NCBI GenBank assembly: GCA_030734395.1 | Contig: JAUZTG010000034.1 | Span: 558,001-622,000 of the forward strand | Length of the DNA stretch: 64,000 nucleotides | Direction of reading: 5' to 3' | Source of the DNA: Sarocladium kiliense | Taxonomy: Eukaryota > Ascomycota > Sordariomycetes > Hypocreales > Sarocladiaceae | Shown here: piece after piece, positions 53,793-64,000 of the stretch | How the letters are laid out: every line of letters starts with the position of its first letter | How positions within the stretch are numbered: position 1 is the stretch's first letter | Position numbers and translations under genes: made by a program | The notes under the pieces: generated by a model | What the model saw: only the letters and a program-made list of their open reading frames with translations | The model's database searches: none | What the model was told of the DNA's origin: nothing

Positions 53793-56012
53793 ATGATGAG
53801 CCCACCCTGCACTCGTCAGGATGCAGGACATCCTTCGATCAACGACCGACGGACGCGCTCCTTCAAAGGATGTGTTACCGTATGTTCTTTCACTCAATCT
53901 AATAGAACCAGCGTGTGTGTCACATGGAAATGACTCTGCTCACGCGTCTCACAGTGTCGGCGACGGCGAATGAAGTGTGACGAGAAAAGACCAAAGTGCA
54001 GAACATGCCAATCTTCTGGTCTTCCCTGCGGCGGTTATGCCAAGACCATCATCTTCGACTTTGAGGATCCCGGCGAAAAGGGGAACGCCGCTCGCTTTAG
54101 ACGACCGCTCCTCACCGAAGAGCAGCGCGAGCGCATGAGCTGCCAGATCGCCTTGAGCGTCCCTCCGGAACGTGCCCTGTGGCATATCGCCAAGATTGAC
54201 GAAGAATGCGAGGAGTCTCCAGACTCTCTGCCAATTCAGAGAGTTTCTGGACCTTTTGGTGCTTTCAGGGTCGGGGTCGGGAGTCCAGACTCTGTTCACA
54301 CGGCAGGGAGTAGTGTGCCCGATCAATTGCCCGACACAGCTACTTTGGCAAGCAGTGAGAGTTGGGCAGAAGATGTTGATGTGTCTGAGGAGGCTCTTAT
54401 GCCTGCAGAAACTGCACTTGCAGATACGTTGGTCACGGAGAACCAGGTTATGGAAAACTGGTGGGCTGTGGACTCGCAGTGGACGACCTTACAACCGGTT
54501 GACTACCAGGATTGGTGGAATGCAGCATCACAGATGAATTGCTTCCCTGACCAGTCCTCGGAAGCGCCAATGTTGAGTCTTGATCAGACCACGCTCATAC
54601 CGTCGTTCCCAACACCACAGACCGCTACACCCAAAGAAACACCCCCCTCGACGGCTAGCATGCAGGCGATACTCTCTTCAGACATCTCAATTCCACCGAC
54701 CGTTAACCTGGAGACACCCCATGATGCAGTCTATCTACTCAAACATTATTCAACTACAGTTCTTCAAGGTCTTACCCCTTACCGACACAGCAAGACCCCC
54801 TGGCACATCCTCTTCATACCGCATGCTAAGGCCTGCCTCGCTGCCATCACTATGGGCGAGTCTCTCACACATGCTAGTCTCTGTACATTCTTTGGCATTT
54901 TGTCAACAAGCGCATGCAGTTTGAGCTTCATCAGCGGATCGAAGAAATGGCTGGAGCAAGGACATGTCTACAAGCAGCGTGCGCGCAATCATGCCCGTCT
55001 CATGCTACCCACTGCGTACGACTTGCCCAAGGTGGCAAAGTACAAGGTCATACTTATGGCGCTCCTTACGATGATTCAGATCTCTACCGTCACTCGGAAC
55101 CGGGACCAGACCGAATGCTATTTTCTAGAAACTGAAAAGTTCATTCGGGTTAAGGGTCTAGGCCGAAGAAAGTCTCGCAAGGTCCGACTTCTGCACCATT
55201 GCTACGTGTATGAGCGATTGCTCCATGAGAGTACCTTTCCTGGGCGGATCGACTCACAGCATCGGCGTCATGTGCGCCAAGCCATTGAGTCGAGCGGCGC
55301 AGAGTCTTTCAGCTACGACGGGCTTTCGTTTGGAGCGTTGGATCTGCAGAACCTTGATCAGCAGATGCTCAGAGTGAAGGGACAAGAAGAGGGCGAAAAT
55401 GACTTGCACCTCAAATACCCAGGTGTGTGGACAGCAACCCAGTACCCCGAGATTTTCGGCATCCCTGAGATATACATCTTTCTTCTGTCAGCCATCATCC
55501 GCCTTGGACGATGGAAGGAAGAGGCTTTCGCAGGGTCACTCGCAACTGGCTTGAAGGAATACATGAGAGGCGCTAAAGAGATCGAAACCTTCCTCCTCCG
55601 GCTCAAGCACAAACCCGAGAGCGTCGCCGTCGCACCCCTCATCGACCCAGAGCAGCAACATTGCCAGGCCCTCCTCGAGACCCTCTCCTCCGCCATGCAA
55701 CAAGCCCTGATGATACACTTCTACAGGAAGGTCTACGATGTAGATTCCTCCACGTTGCAGAGCCAAGTCAAAGCCGTAAGCGAGTGCCTGCGCAGATGCG
55801 AGACATTGAGCGAAGGCGCTGGGTACGGGTCAATGAGGCTCATCTGGCCTGCCTACATTGCGGCAGTCGAGGCCACGGATACGGATCTTCGCAAGGAGTT
55901 CACGACATGGTTTGGCCGTTGTGCAAAGAGGAGTGGGCTTGCGGCTTTCCAGGATACGAAGGAGGATATTGAGAAGATATGGGCAAAGGAACGACAGGTT
56001 GAAGCGGCTTGA
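53793..56012 (+). CDS. Zn2Cys6 transcription factor
   Basis: Exon 53793..53879 joins 53955..56012 to 714 residues. The intron sits within the zinc cluster coding region, as is frequent in these genes. The six cysteines are at 27, 30, 37, 44, 47 and 54 (CVTCRRRRMKCDEKRPKC, then CQSSGLPC). A long Ser/Thr/Pro-rich linker precedes a fungal-specific regulatory domain (around TPHDAVYLLKHYSTTVLQGL). The end shows LIWPAYIAAVEATD, a common closing block of this class. Two in-frame ATGs open the exon (53793, 53796). It is the intact regulator at the end of the enzyme and permease run, a candidate local regulator. Confidence 0.9.
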
Positions 56013-56115
56013 TTGAGTTCATACAGAGTGTACATATTAAGCTATAGCGTCTATTTTCACGACAAATTAGCTGTTGTCTATTGTAAAATATCACTTTTAT
56101 GACCCGAAGATGGGT

Positions 56116-57975
56116 TCAAGCAGCATCTCGCGTTCCGTAGTCGCAGTGATCCGCCGCCAAAAGTCCCTGCCTTTCCTGGTCAGCCATTCTCTCCTTGGTA
56201 AACTCCCTCCCCTTAATTGCAGTGAAGACAGTCAAGACTATTCCAAATACTGAGCCCAAAGCTCCCAAGCCGACATTGACCAGCAGTGGATCTCCTTTCA
56301 ATGGACCGTACGTGAGTCGGTCGAGGTCAGATTGGAAGAAGTTGAAGAGGCCAGATAGACAGGTCAGCGTGCCGTAGACTCTGCCGAATGTTGCGAACCC
56401 AAACACTTTTGTAGCGTAGTCGCTGGGGTTGAGCTGTTAGTTCACTGATTCGATGGTTGATGACGGCTTGCGGCAGGGCTTCACTTACGAGATGGAGGAG
56501 TAGTATAGCGGTCGGAAGATGACGAAAGCGATGACCGTCGCGTATCCTGCCCACAGGTATGGAAGGCAACACAGTACGCTGATGACGATGATCAGCAGAG
56601 TTATGAGGGCGAACACCGCCGGAATGCCGAGATTGTTCAGCAGCAGACCGATGAAAGGTGTAGCGGCCAATCCTCCAAGAGGCAGCGCGATGTCAAAGGC
56701 CTCGTTGATGCGTTCAGCCAGCTCCTCGGAACCAAGCATGAAACGATATTGTGCTCGAACATTAGCGATGAAATAGTTCATACGTTGCATCTGGATGATG
56801 GTCAGGATCAGCATGAGGATGAACCAAGGCGTCATCATCTGTCGATGGGCAGGAAGTCCATGCAGCACGCCCCAAACACCACTGGTCTCCTGTGTGGCTT
56901 CTTTGAGTCTAATCCTGTCCTCGCGCTCTTCAGCATCACCGAAGAGGTCTTCAATGTGATTCAGTTTCAGATGCCGTCTATCTGCCCGCTCCGTGCGAAC
57001 TGTTGTCAGCGTCTCAGCGTTGGAGATATTATCGTCTGAGTCGTGGACATCGCGTGTGGCGTCCTGGGCCTCGTCGATCTGATCTTCGAGTTGCGGAATG
57101 TTGTGGTAAGCGTGACGGGGCATCAGGAGGAACTCTGTGGTGATGAGAAATGATGGAACGAGGAGGTATGCAAGGAAGAACCTTTCTGGAGAGAAGCGTC
57201 CCTCTGATGCTTCGTATGCCATGCGGTAGAAGAGGAAGACAGCAGCAGATGCATCAAAAGCCCCGGTCACCAGTGCAACGATGAGGCCGGACTGCTTAGG
57301 AAACGCATTCGCTAGCTGAAAGCTCGGAACAAAGATCATGGTCCCGCCGAATGCCAACAGGACATTCCCTGCGACATACCCATCGAAGTCCGGTATCCTG
57401 AACGAGGTGACCATTAACGCAGAGCCGATCGCCAATAGAACGCAGCCCACCATCCAGCAGCTCCGTCTCCCGTATTTGTCGAGCGCAGAACCTGCAACGA
57501 GGGATGTCACATTTGCCGTAATCGAAGCTGATATGAAGAACAGGTTGAGGCGGAGGTCCTGCTTCGGGCAAGGGATTTCCAAGGTCTCCTCTGCGAGAAG
57601 ATCTGACGTCTTGGGCTCACAGAGATCTCGGTAGACGCCCTCTGCTATAAGAACGGGCTTCAGAGCTGCGAAGCCAAATACGATTCCGGCGGAGAGCCAA
57701 CAGGCAAGGACAGCGGTAGATACTTGGGCTAGGCGTTTGACGCTGGAGACGCTGTAAGCGGAGGTATTGGGCAATGGCGTCTGGCCTTGGGTCAGGTCGA
57801 GGGGCGCGTAACTCAATGGTTGCCATTCCAGGTTCCTGTCATCGAGCAAAGTCTGGTCGGAATGCTGATGGTCTATACAGGCTTCCCTTGGTTCGGGGGA
57901 GATTACGGGCGAAAGCGGTGGTCGGCCATCGTAGTCGAAGCCTTCTGCTTGGGTGACATGCTGGACGAGCGACAT
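56116..57975 (-). CDS. MFS transporter, Fmp42/SLC43-like
   Basis: Exons 57975..56489 and 56422..56116 join to 597 residues. A hydrophilic N-terminus of about 90 residues precedes the first helix (VSTAVLACWLSAGIVFGFAALKP). The MFS signature loop between helices 2 and 3 reads GSALDKYGRR. A long acidic loop (about residues 290-370) separates the two halves, as in Fmp42 and the SLC43 family. Family members in animals carry large neutral amino acids; the yeast Fmp42 substrate is not established to my knowledge. It is convergent with the preceding regulator, with 103 bp between stops. A perfect CRE site (TGACGTCA) lies upstream at 58151-58158. Confidence 0.85.
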
Positions 57976-58711
57976 GTGGGAGGAGTAGTCCTACTCTTTT
58001 CGTACCGTATGCCCAATAAATTACTATATGACTTTTCGATCAGTCCTTGAGAAGAACGAGCACAAGTGGAAGCCTTGAGAAGTTTCCGTTGCTGTTCATA
58101 TACAGCCGCGCGACCATTGAAGTGTCTCCTCCAGTAACAAGCCCTGAAACTGACGTCAAATAGGCAGCATCGCTCGTCATGTTGCTGATTCACAACCGCA
58201 TATTTCCTGCGTTGTATTTCTTTTGCCTTATCTCGCCCAGAGTGACATGGCGAAGGTACTAGAAATGGGGAGAACTGCAGATCGAGGAGCTTGGTAGAGG
58301 GTGGTTACCCAGAAAGGTAATGGAGGTGGGGAGCCACATTCGCCATGTTCGACACATTCGACCAGCTTCTACTCTCCGAGACACACTGGGTCCAGCCATC
58401 GGACCCGAGATATGGGCTTGGGAGCAATCTGCCGATTGGCTGTTTGTTATCTCGCGCGTAGTCCGTCGGATCGTTATCGGATGTTATCTTGTATAAGTGA
58501 AGCGGCTGCATGGTGGCTTCACACAACCAAGCCGCCTTGCACCAATGGAAACCTCATGCACGCAGTTGCCGATCATCCGATACCCGCCTCATCTTTCAAT
58601 TGCGTGGCATTCAATTTGCTGGGCTAAAGATAGATACCGTCTCATTCTTGATTCGTCGTCTGTGACACGCTGGCTTGGAACGGCGCAACGGTCAGAGTAC
58701 CCAACCCCTTA
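57976..58711. other. Intergenic region, promoter of the Fmp42-like gene
   Basis: TGACGTCA at 58151-58158 is a perfect CRE palindrome 176 bp before the Fmp42-like start. The rest holds no supported gene; it ends at the 3' end of the next minus-strand gene. Confidence 0.5.
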
Positions 58712-59948
58712 TCAGTACAAGAAGTAGATGTCGTAGCAGTTCCAAGAGCTTTGGCCATCGCCGTCTCTCACATTGTACAAGAAGGACCTCCTGCCAGTGT
58801 AGATTCTCCAATTCACGTATCCGTTGGTGCCGAAACCGACATTCTCATTGAGGGTGTCAGGCTTGGTTCCGCCCACGATGTACAACCACACCGACACTCC
58901 AGAGCTTGGGAACCGAACTATTCACAAAGAGGTTAGAAACATGAATTTTTATAGAGTTTTCGGATCATGGGCAATACGAACCTCCCGTAAATCCGCTTTC
59001 CCAGGTGTGATACCATCCATGGCTGACATCGACGTAATCATCAGGGAGCCGGTTGATGTTCCCGCCCGTGAGGGGTTGCATGTTCTTGTAGTAAGCAATA
59101 CCACTAGAGATCACATTCGTCTTTGTATTCCAGCAGTTCACCAGGTAGTTGCCATCGGGATTCTGCCTGACTGGTGTCCCTGGAGGTGTTGGGGTCGGAA
59201 GCGTAGGGATAGACGGCGCTGCTCCACATCAGTCCATGAATTCAAGGAGGATTAATTGGGAAAAAAAAAAAAGTCTGTATCCTCGGGGAGAAGACTTACG
59301 ACGTTCAATGGTATTGAATCGCACGTAGTTGCCGTTGTTGTCGGGATCCCACTCATAGTTTCTGCCCCATCAGTCTGTTAGTGGACGGACGAAACGTTAT
59401 TGTCGCACGGCATATTGTAGAAAGTAAGAGCCATGGTCTAGAAAGCGGCAATCGACTTACCCCGCAAAGGCCCAATTCTCATAGCCACGATCACCGTTGA
59501 GCCAGAACTCGCCATAGTCAAACACATAGATCTCGTAGCCTCGTGTGCCCCAGCCCGCACACGGCATGTTGAGCTCGAAGTGATCGTGTGTAGATCCCAC
59601 AAAGTTATGTGAATGCTTGGGGTGAACGACCATGACATTCTTGTAAGGATATGCCTGCTTCAACTCCATGGAATATTGCTTGGTCCATTCGGCCATGGTC
59701 TCGAGCTGGCCTGCACGACAGGCATCCACGAACGCGATGATAATGTTTGCGAGCTGCTGCCCCATTTGCTGGGTTCGAGAATCTTGGCGTTCAACGATAG
59801 ATCGATCGTCGGTTAGAACATCCGGAGTGGGCTCGCGAGGCTGGAGTGCATGATCCCTGGCTTGAGGGAGTGCCGAGCCTTGGCTGAGATGGTTGCCGAA
59901 TAAGCTGGCACCCAGCCATAGATTGCTCAGAATTGCAAGGCGAACCAT
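58712..59948 (-). CDS. Secreted protein of unrecognised family, 331 residues
   Basis: Exons 59948..59461, 59361..59300, 59221..58982 and 58917..58712 join in frame. The N-terminus has a signal peptide (MVRLAILSNLWLGASLFG) and a probable propeptide to about residue 50. The N-terminal domain contains a His-rich region (VVHPKHSHNFVGSTHDHFEL) that could bind metal. A Pro/Thr linker (TLPTPTPPGTP) leads to a C-terminal domain rich in Tyr, Trp and Gly (WYHTWESGFTG, FGTNGYVNWRIYTG) ending in NCYDIYFLY. I do not recognise either domain. A TATATAAG box lies about 145 bp upstream (60091-60100). The second intron contains a run of 12 adenines on the + strand. Confidence 0.75.
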
Positions 59949-61386
59949 GATGAGAGTTGAAGTCGGTCAGCCAAAGCTGCGCCAAGAGGAGTCGACTCTT
60001 AAGGTAGTTGTGTATAAAATGCTTGCTTAACACAATAGTTGCCGGGGTTTCCTTGCTCGCCAGATGCCCCAAATCAGCTGCGAGAACCAACTTATATAAG
60101 TGATAACATGTGTGACGACCTGATGTATCCTTTTGCATACGATCATCTAATCTCGAGCTACTGTTGTGATAGATGGCTATATGCTGAGTCGTATATTTGA
60201 GTTCCGAAGTTCCAAAAGCCACAATCAACTGGCCATTACCCGAGCTGACATCCCGCTTACGGGCCCGTAGAATAAAGCACAATAGACGTAGGAAGATCCA
60301 GTTCTCGGAGGTGCCTCCGTGTCCCTAGTATTAAGCCTAACACAGAGCGTCCGTAGAAGTTTTGCCGTAGCCAATTAGAGGCTCAGCCTACTTATCGCGC
60401 AAAGCATTCTATATAGGGCTGCAGTCTGACGACTTCCTTAGTGAATAGTGGCGTGGCCGAGAACTTCTATGGGGGCCAAGACTACCCTGTTTTCGCGCTG
60501 TCAGCATAGGATTGGGGACCTGTCGTTGCAGCAGCTGAAAGGATAGATGAGAACAAAAGGCCTTTGTTGGTGACGGATCGGGACTAATTCAATGCGTCTC
60601 GTTTATGCTTACTTCTCGCAAGTCAGCACCGCCCCCTGAGCAAGGGAAAAATATTTGACGAGACAGCGCGAGTCGATTATTGGCCTAGCTCCAAGCTCAA
60701 GAGCCCATGATCCATATATGCCTTAATCGCATACCGAAAGGTGAGTTCACAATTGAAGCTGCCTGACTAATCTGATCCCGATACCGGGTGCGAGAACGAG
60801 ACCGAGGCCATCGCCCGCGTCAGCCCCGAAAGTGGAGCGGCAGAAGAATCGCCGGAACTACCGTTGGAATCCCGCGCGTAGTTCCCTTATTAGTCGCCCT
60901 TTAACCTCCAACCTCTTAAGTTTCCGCCAGCATTCGTCTGAGTATGGGAAATTCAGTAGTCGTGTTCGAGAGGCGTAGCCTATGAGGTCCACGCATTGCA
61001 TTAGGTTGTCTAGGGTCTGCGTCACTACTAATCCGCAGCCTCGTTCTCGGTATTTACTAGACACCTCTAAGGGCAGCATGAATACCATGCAGATAATTTC
61101 TTGTGACGCGTGGCCATGAGCGCATCTCATGTTGAAAAGCTCTATATCTGGCGAGTCCCCGAAGCCTTGAGCAGTCCTGACTCTCCAATCTTGCTTCCTA
61201 TTTCGTCTCATATCTCGCTTTCTCTTGGCCTCCTATCTTGCCTTCTATTCGCGTCCTATCTTGCCTTCCATTCGGCTCCTATCTTGCCTAACGGTCACCG
61301 CTCAACCTTCGAGACTTGCCACCATACCCGTCTACACCGAGAACACACAGCAGCACCTACGCCGGTCCTTTGCGTCATAAGCAAAC
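59949..61386. other. Intergenic region with a possible decayed ORF
   Basis: A TATA-like box (CTTATATAAG, 60091-60100) serves the minus-strand gene. A minus frame 60858-61211 reads like protein (ERGCGLVVTQTLDNLMQC, SDECWRKLKRLEVKGRL) but with A/T-ending, TE-like codons and no clear gene structure. Degenerate CCTATCTTGCCT units occur at 61190-61290, just before the next gene. No confident gene is supported. Confidence 0.45.
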
Positions 61387-62029
61387 ATGTTTTCCAAGAT
61401 TGAGAACAGCCCCTGGGTTGCAAGCCGTCGCAAGCTTTCCATCCAAGTCATGTATCTAGCGCTCGTTGTCGTGGCTATGGCCCTCACAGGAGTTCGGATC
61501 AGCAAGATTCAGGGTCAGGCAACGAGATCGGACACAATAGCCATCGTCATGGTGAGCCAATCTTCGATCCCTTCTTTTCTAGCATCAACCAGCTAACCAG
61601 CTTCGCTACTTCTAGGGCGTCAAATCGATGGTTCTATTGTCCTACCAACTGCTCACCACCTACGTGTACGCCTTGAAGAAGTGGAAGAGCCTGACAGCCT
61701 ACATGATCATCGACTACTTGGAGATCGTCTTCTGGTTTGCAGTGATAGTCTTGGGGCTCATGGGCGTCTCGCGGAGATGCCAAGGGGAGACATGCGCCTT
61801 GGGCGTGGTTGTATCTCTTGTTGCATTGCTTCTGTCGTAAGTCTACAGACTCTGGTTGCACCAGCAGATAGTCATTCGTGCTAATCATATGCCTCACAAC
61901 AGGACTCTGGCTGCATGGCTCGCCGTTATCGCGACGCTGGACCGCCGACATTATAAGCATTACGGCACAGACCGGGCTTCTGCAGCTACAAAACAAGGTG
62001 GCTCTTATGCTGGCGGCCTGTACTCATGA
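61387..62029 (+). CDS. Small membrane protein with four hydrophobic segments
   Basis: Exons 61387..61551, 61616..61836 and 61903..62029 join to 170 residues. Hydrophobic segments lie at about 20-37, 58-75, 87-105 and 115-130 (VMYLALVVVAMALTGVRI, VLLSYQLLTTYVYAL, IVFWFAVIVLGLMG, VVVSLVALLLS). The tail is hydrophilic and Gly/Ser-rich. This resembles the small MARVEL-like fungal membrane proteins, though I see no decisive motif. The start is the first ATG after a pyrimidine-rich leader. Confidence 0.75.
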
Positions 62030-62275
62030 ACGCTCTTCGCTTTGGGTGCAGTCCGCATGAATGATCAGGCTTCTCAGAAGTGATACAGAAGACAATCTGA
62101 GTTAAATCAGAGCGATCAACAACGGCACTACGGATATTTCCTTTGTTTAATTCGAGAATGATGAAGACGCAAGGGTGTGCTGATATGCCCAGCGAGCCAA
62201 CCCGCCTTGGTTAGGGGCCGCTTTGTCGAAGACGGCCACCCGAACAACTTTAGAACATATATAAGCGTTCCAAAT

Positions 62276-63358
62276 TCAATCCCACATTCGAGCTTCAAAA
62301 GCCTCAATCTCACTGATATGCGCTAAAGAAGCCAGAGAAACAACACGGTGACTGACATCCGGCAACTCCTCCGCATAATAAACCTCGGAACTCCCAGCCT
62401 CATTCTCCCTGACCCGATACCTTTGCCTCGCGACACGACAAATCTCCATATTACTCATTGGCTTCTGAAACGAAACTTCCTCGTGAGGAAGTAATTGAGG
62501 CAAAACCAGCGTTAATCTGTGTATGCTCGTACTGGCCTTGCCCGTGCCAGTCTCGTTATCGCTGCTCAGGGACACAAGCTTATTGACAGAATCGACAACG
62601 GTGAGCATGTTTTGAGCAGACCAGAGTTTTGGCTCGTCATGGTCGGCCCAGAGACGTAAAATGCGCAGATTTGGGAAGCTTCTTAGGATATTCTTGGGGT
62701 AAGCCTGCCACAGTAGGATCAGGGGCATGACATCTTCAGGTAGTTGACCGCCATCGGGTAAAGAAGTTGATCCTTGCAGCTCCAAGAATAGGCGGTATGG
62801 TAGATTGAGGGTAATGGATAGCTCGACTATACGTGGAATGATGAAGCTGCCGATGCTGAAGGTTGGCTGTGGTTTGGTGAGGGTTGCAAGGTGTTGTAAG
62901 GATGTTACCTCAAAGGCTGCGTTCTCAGCCAAGACCTCTGCGAATTCGAAACGACTTTCAACTCATAGTTAGTTGTTTAATTCGATCAGAGACATTTGAG
63001 TGCAGTGAACTCACGTCGCTTTGCACACGCCGAGCAATGACTCCCCCGACGCCCTCAGTCCCATCCGTACCTCCTCCTCACAACGCCAATGGGGGCCCCA
63101 CGGCGACAACAGCCTCTTCTGCCAGACCTGATCGTCCTTTGCAGGCGGGACAAACTCTAAACGCTCCAAACCCATTTCATGGTTGTACAGATCAGGATCG
63201 CAACATGCTGAGAGACGGGTTTCGCCATTCTCTATCTGGCTAAGGTGGATGCCATGTTCTGGGAGTAGGTACGTGTAGATGGCGCGACGGATCTCGAGCG
63301 GGAGGATGAAAAGATGGTCAGGTTTCGCAGGTCTTTGCACGCTTTTCGAGGCGCCCAT
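62276..63358 (-). CDS. DUF7730/F-box-like fungal protein
   Basis: Exons 63358..63015 and 62954..62276 join across a 60-bp intron to 340 residues. The N-terminal segment LFILPLEIRRAIYTYLLPEH is the short helical motif of the large DUF7730/F-box-like families in Pezizomycotina. The C-terminal part has RIVELSITLNLPYRLFLE and FPNLRILRLWAD, repeating short leucine-rich strands. No catalytic motif is seen. The open frame extends 48 codons upstream to 63502; I chose the Met of MGASKSVQ because homologous families start shortly before this motif. Confidence 0.75.
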
Positions 63359-63693
63359 TCTTTCTTGGAATGGCGGCAATGTCTGAATCTCCACAAATCT
63401 CTGAAGTCGTATATGTTGCAAGGGGAAAGTGGCTGTTATAAGATACACCCATGATACACCCTGCTTAAGCTCGGAGTCGCTAACCCTGACAACCCTGAGC
63501 AAGACCCCGCCCCCACTTTCTTACCTCACCGTGTCTGTCAAGTCGGGCAGGTCAGTGCAGCGTCTGTCCAAAACCTTCGAAGGTATTTCCTCGTCTGCCT
63601 CTCTTACTCATCCCGCACTTCAATCACGATAAACACCTCACGCCACGCACATCACTGACTGGCCATATCATCTGCCCATCACATCTCCCAGCC
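63359..63693. promoter_or_regulatory. Divergent promoter of the last two genes
   Basis: These 335 bp separate a minus-strand and a plus-strand start codon. The + strand near 63590-63690 is C/T/A-rich, a typical leader. No other feature is seen. Confidence 0.5.
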
Positions 63694-64000
63694 ATGACCT
63701 CCGTACAGACCGCTCCCGCCGCAACAGGCGACAAACCTTTCCCCTCCAGATGGTCCAGTCGCTACCGAGGGGTAAGCCAAACCTTCTCCTTTGGCTTTCT
63801 TAAGCACGATTATACTGACATTGACCCCCAGGCTACCGTCGAAGACCTCGACCCCCCAGCCGCCCTGTCCCTCAACCCCTCCGACTCCATCTCCCTCGCC
63901 CTCCTCTCCGCCTTCGAACGCGACTACACCCACCTTACAATCGTCTCCTCCACCACCCGCGCCCTCCTCGGCTACATCTCCATCCCCCACCTCCAATCCC
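63694..64000 (+). CDS. 5' end of a probable CBS-domain protein (partial)
   Basis: Exon 63694..63771 (MTSVQTAPAATGDKPF to the YRG end) joins 63832 onwards across a 60-bp intron, and the window ends inside exon 2. The visible sequence RYRGATVEDLDPPAALSLNP, AFERDYTHLTIVSS and ALLGYISIPHLQS resembles the first CBS motif of a short fungal CBS protein. CBS domains bind adenosyl ligands and regulate partners. Only about 80 residues are visible, so the family call is tentative. Confidence 0.6.
   Translation, partial: MTSVQTAPAATGDKPFPSRWSSRYRGVSQTFSFGFLKHDYTDIDPQATVEDLDPPAALSLNPSDSISLALLSAFERDYTHLTIVSSTTRALLGYISIPHLQS

Noticed and set aside
1..64000. CRISPR arrays, bacterial operons, tRNA and rRNA genes
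   Set aside because: The window is eukaryotic. I looked for tRNA B-box sequences (GGTTCGANTCC) and found no convincing cloverleaf, and there is no rRNA-like sequence.

Overview
The window is nuclear DNA of a filamentous ascomycete (Pezizomycotina). Genes are compact and carry short introns of about 50-100 bp with GT...AG ends and CTAAC/CTGAC-like branch sites. Promoters and 5' leaders are pyrimidine-rich. Most products are recognisable fungal housekeeping proteins. Nothing in the sequence fixes the class or genus. I rebuilt the gene models by joining exons by hand and checking that each join keeps the reading frame; no search was run.

Layout. 1-16 kb is mostly housekeeping: the 3' end of an unidentified gene, ORC3, a conserved fungal protein of unknown role, SEC66 (ER translocation), NPL4 (Cdc48 cofactor) and the arginine-specific carbamoyl-phosphate synthase large subunit, with a Gcn4/CPC1-type site upstream. 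16.7-19.7 kb holds a 1003-residue secreted protein built of glycine-rich repeats separated by dibasic Kex2-like sites. 19.7-23.1 kb is an AT-rich, gene-poor island with a 12-bp minisatellite and a dispersed repeat whose second copy lies at 40.2 kb. 23-37 kb is again ordinary: a disordered Cys-rich-N-terminus protein, an Mpo1-like dioxygenase, RPB7, an HpcH/HpaI aldolase, a glutaredoxin-like protein, a CHORD-CS cochaperone, a DUF3602 protein and ATG22.

38.5-60 kb looks accessory. It begins with a secreted Pro/Ser/Thr-rich protein. It then has a flavin monooxygenase (Baeyer-Villiger type) divergent from a short-chain dehydrogenase (SDR), an Mtr-type amino-acid permease, a second SDR, a membrane-anchored MOSC protein, a cyanamide hydratase-type HD enzyme and two Zn2Cys6 regulators. 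An SLC43/Fmp42-like transporter and a secreted protein of unknown family follow. The co-directional run of enzymes, permease and two regulators suggests a catabolic or nitrogen-handling cluster; no PKS, NRPS or terpene synthase is present. The first Zn2Cys6 gene appears to have lost a splice acceptor (AG to GG). A pair of about 150-bp related sequences with a near-perfect 20-bp dyad sits in two intergenic gaps of this cluster.

61-64 kb holds a small membrane protein, a DUF7730/F-box-like protein and the 5' end of a probable CBS-domain gene. The most interesting items are the Kex2-processed repeat protein, the putative cluster with its damaged regulator, the paired dyad elements, the DUF3602 locus with a possible internal promoter, and an unlisted Cys-containing coding segment at 5.9-6.2 kb.
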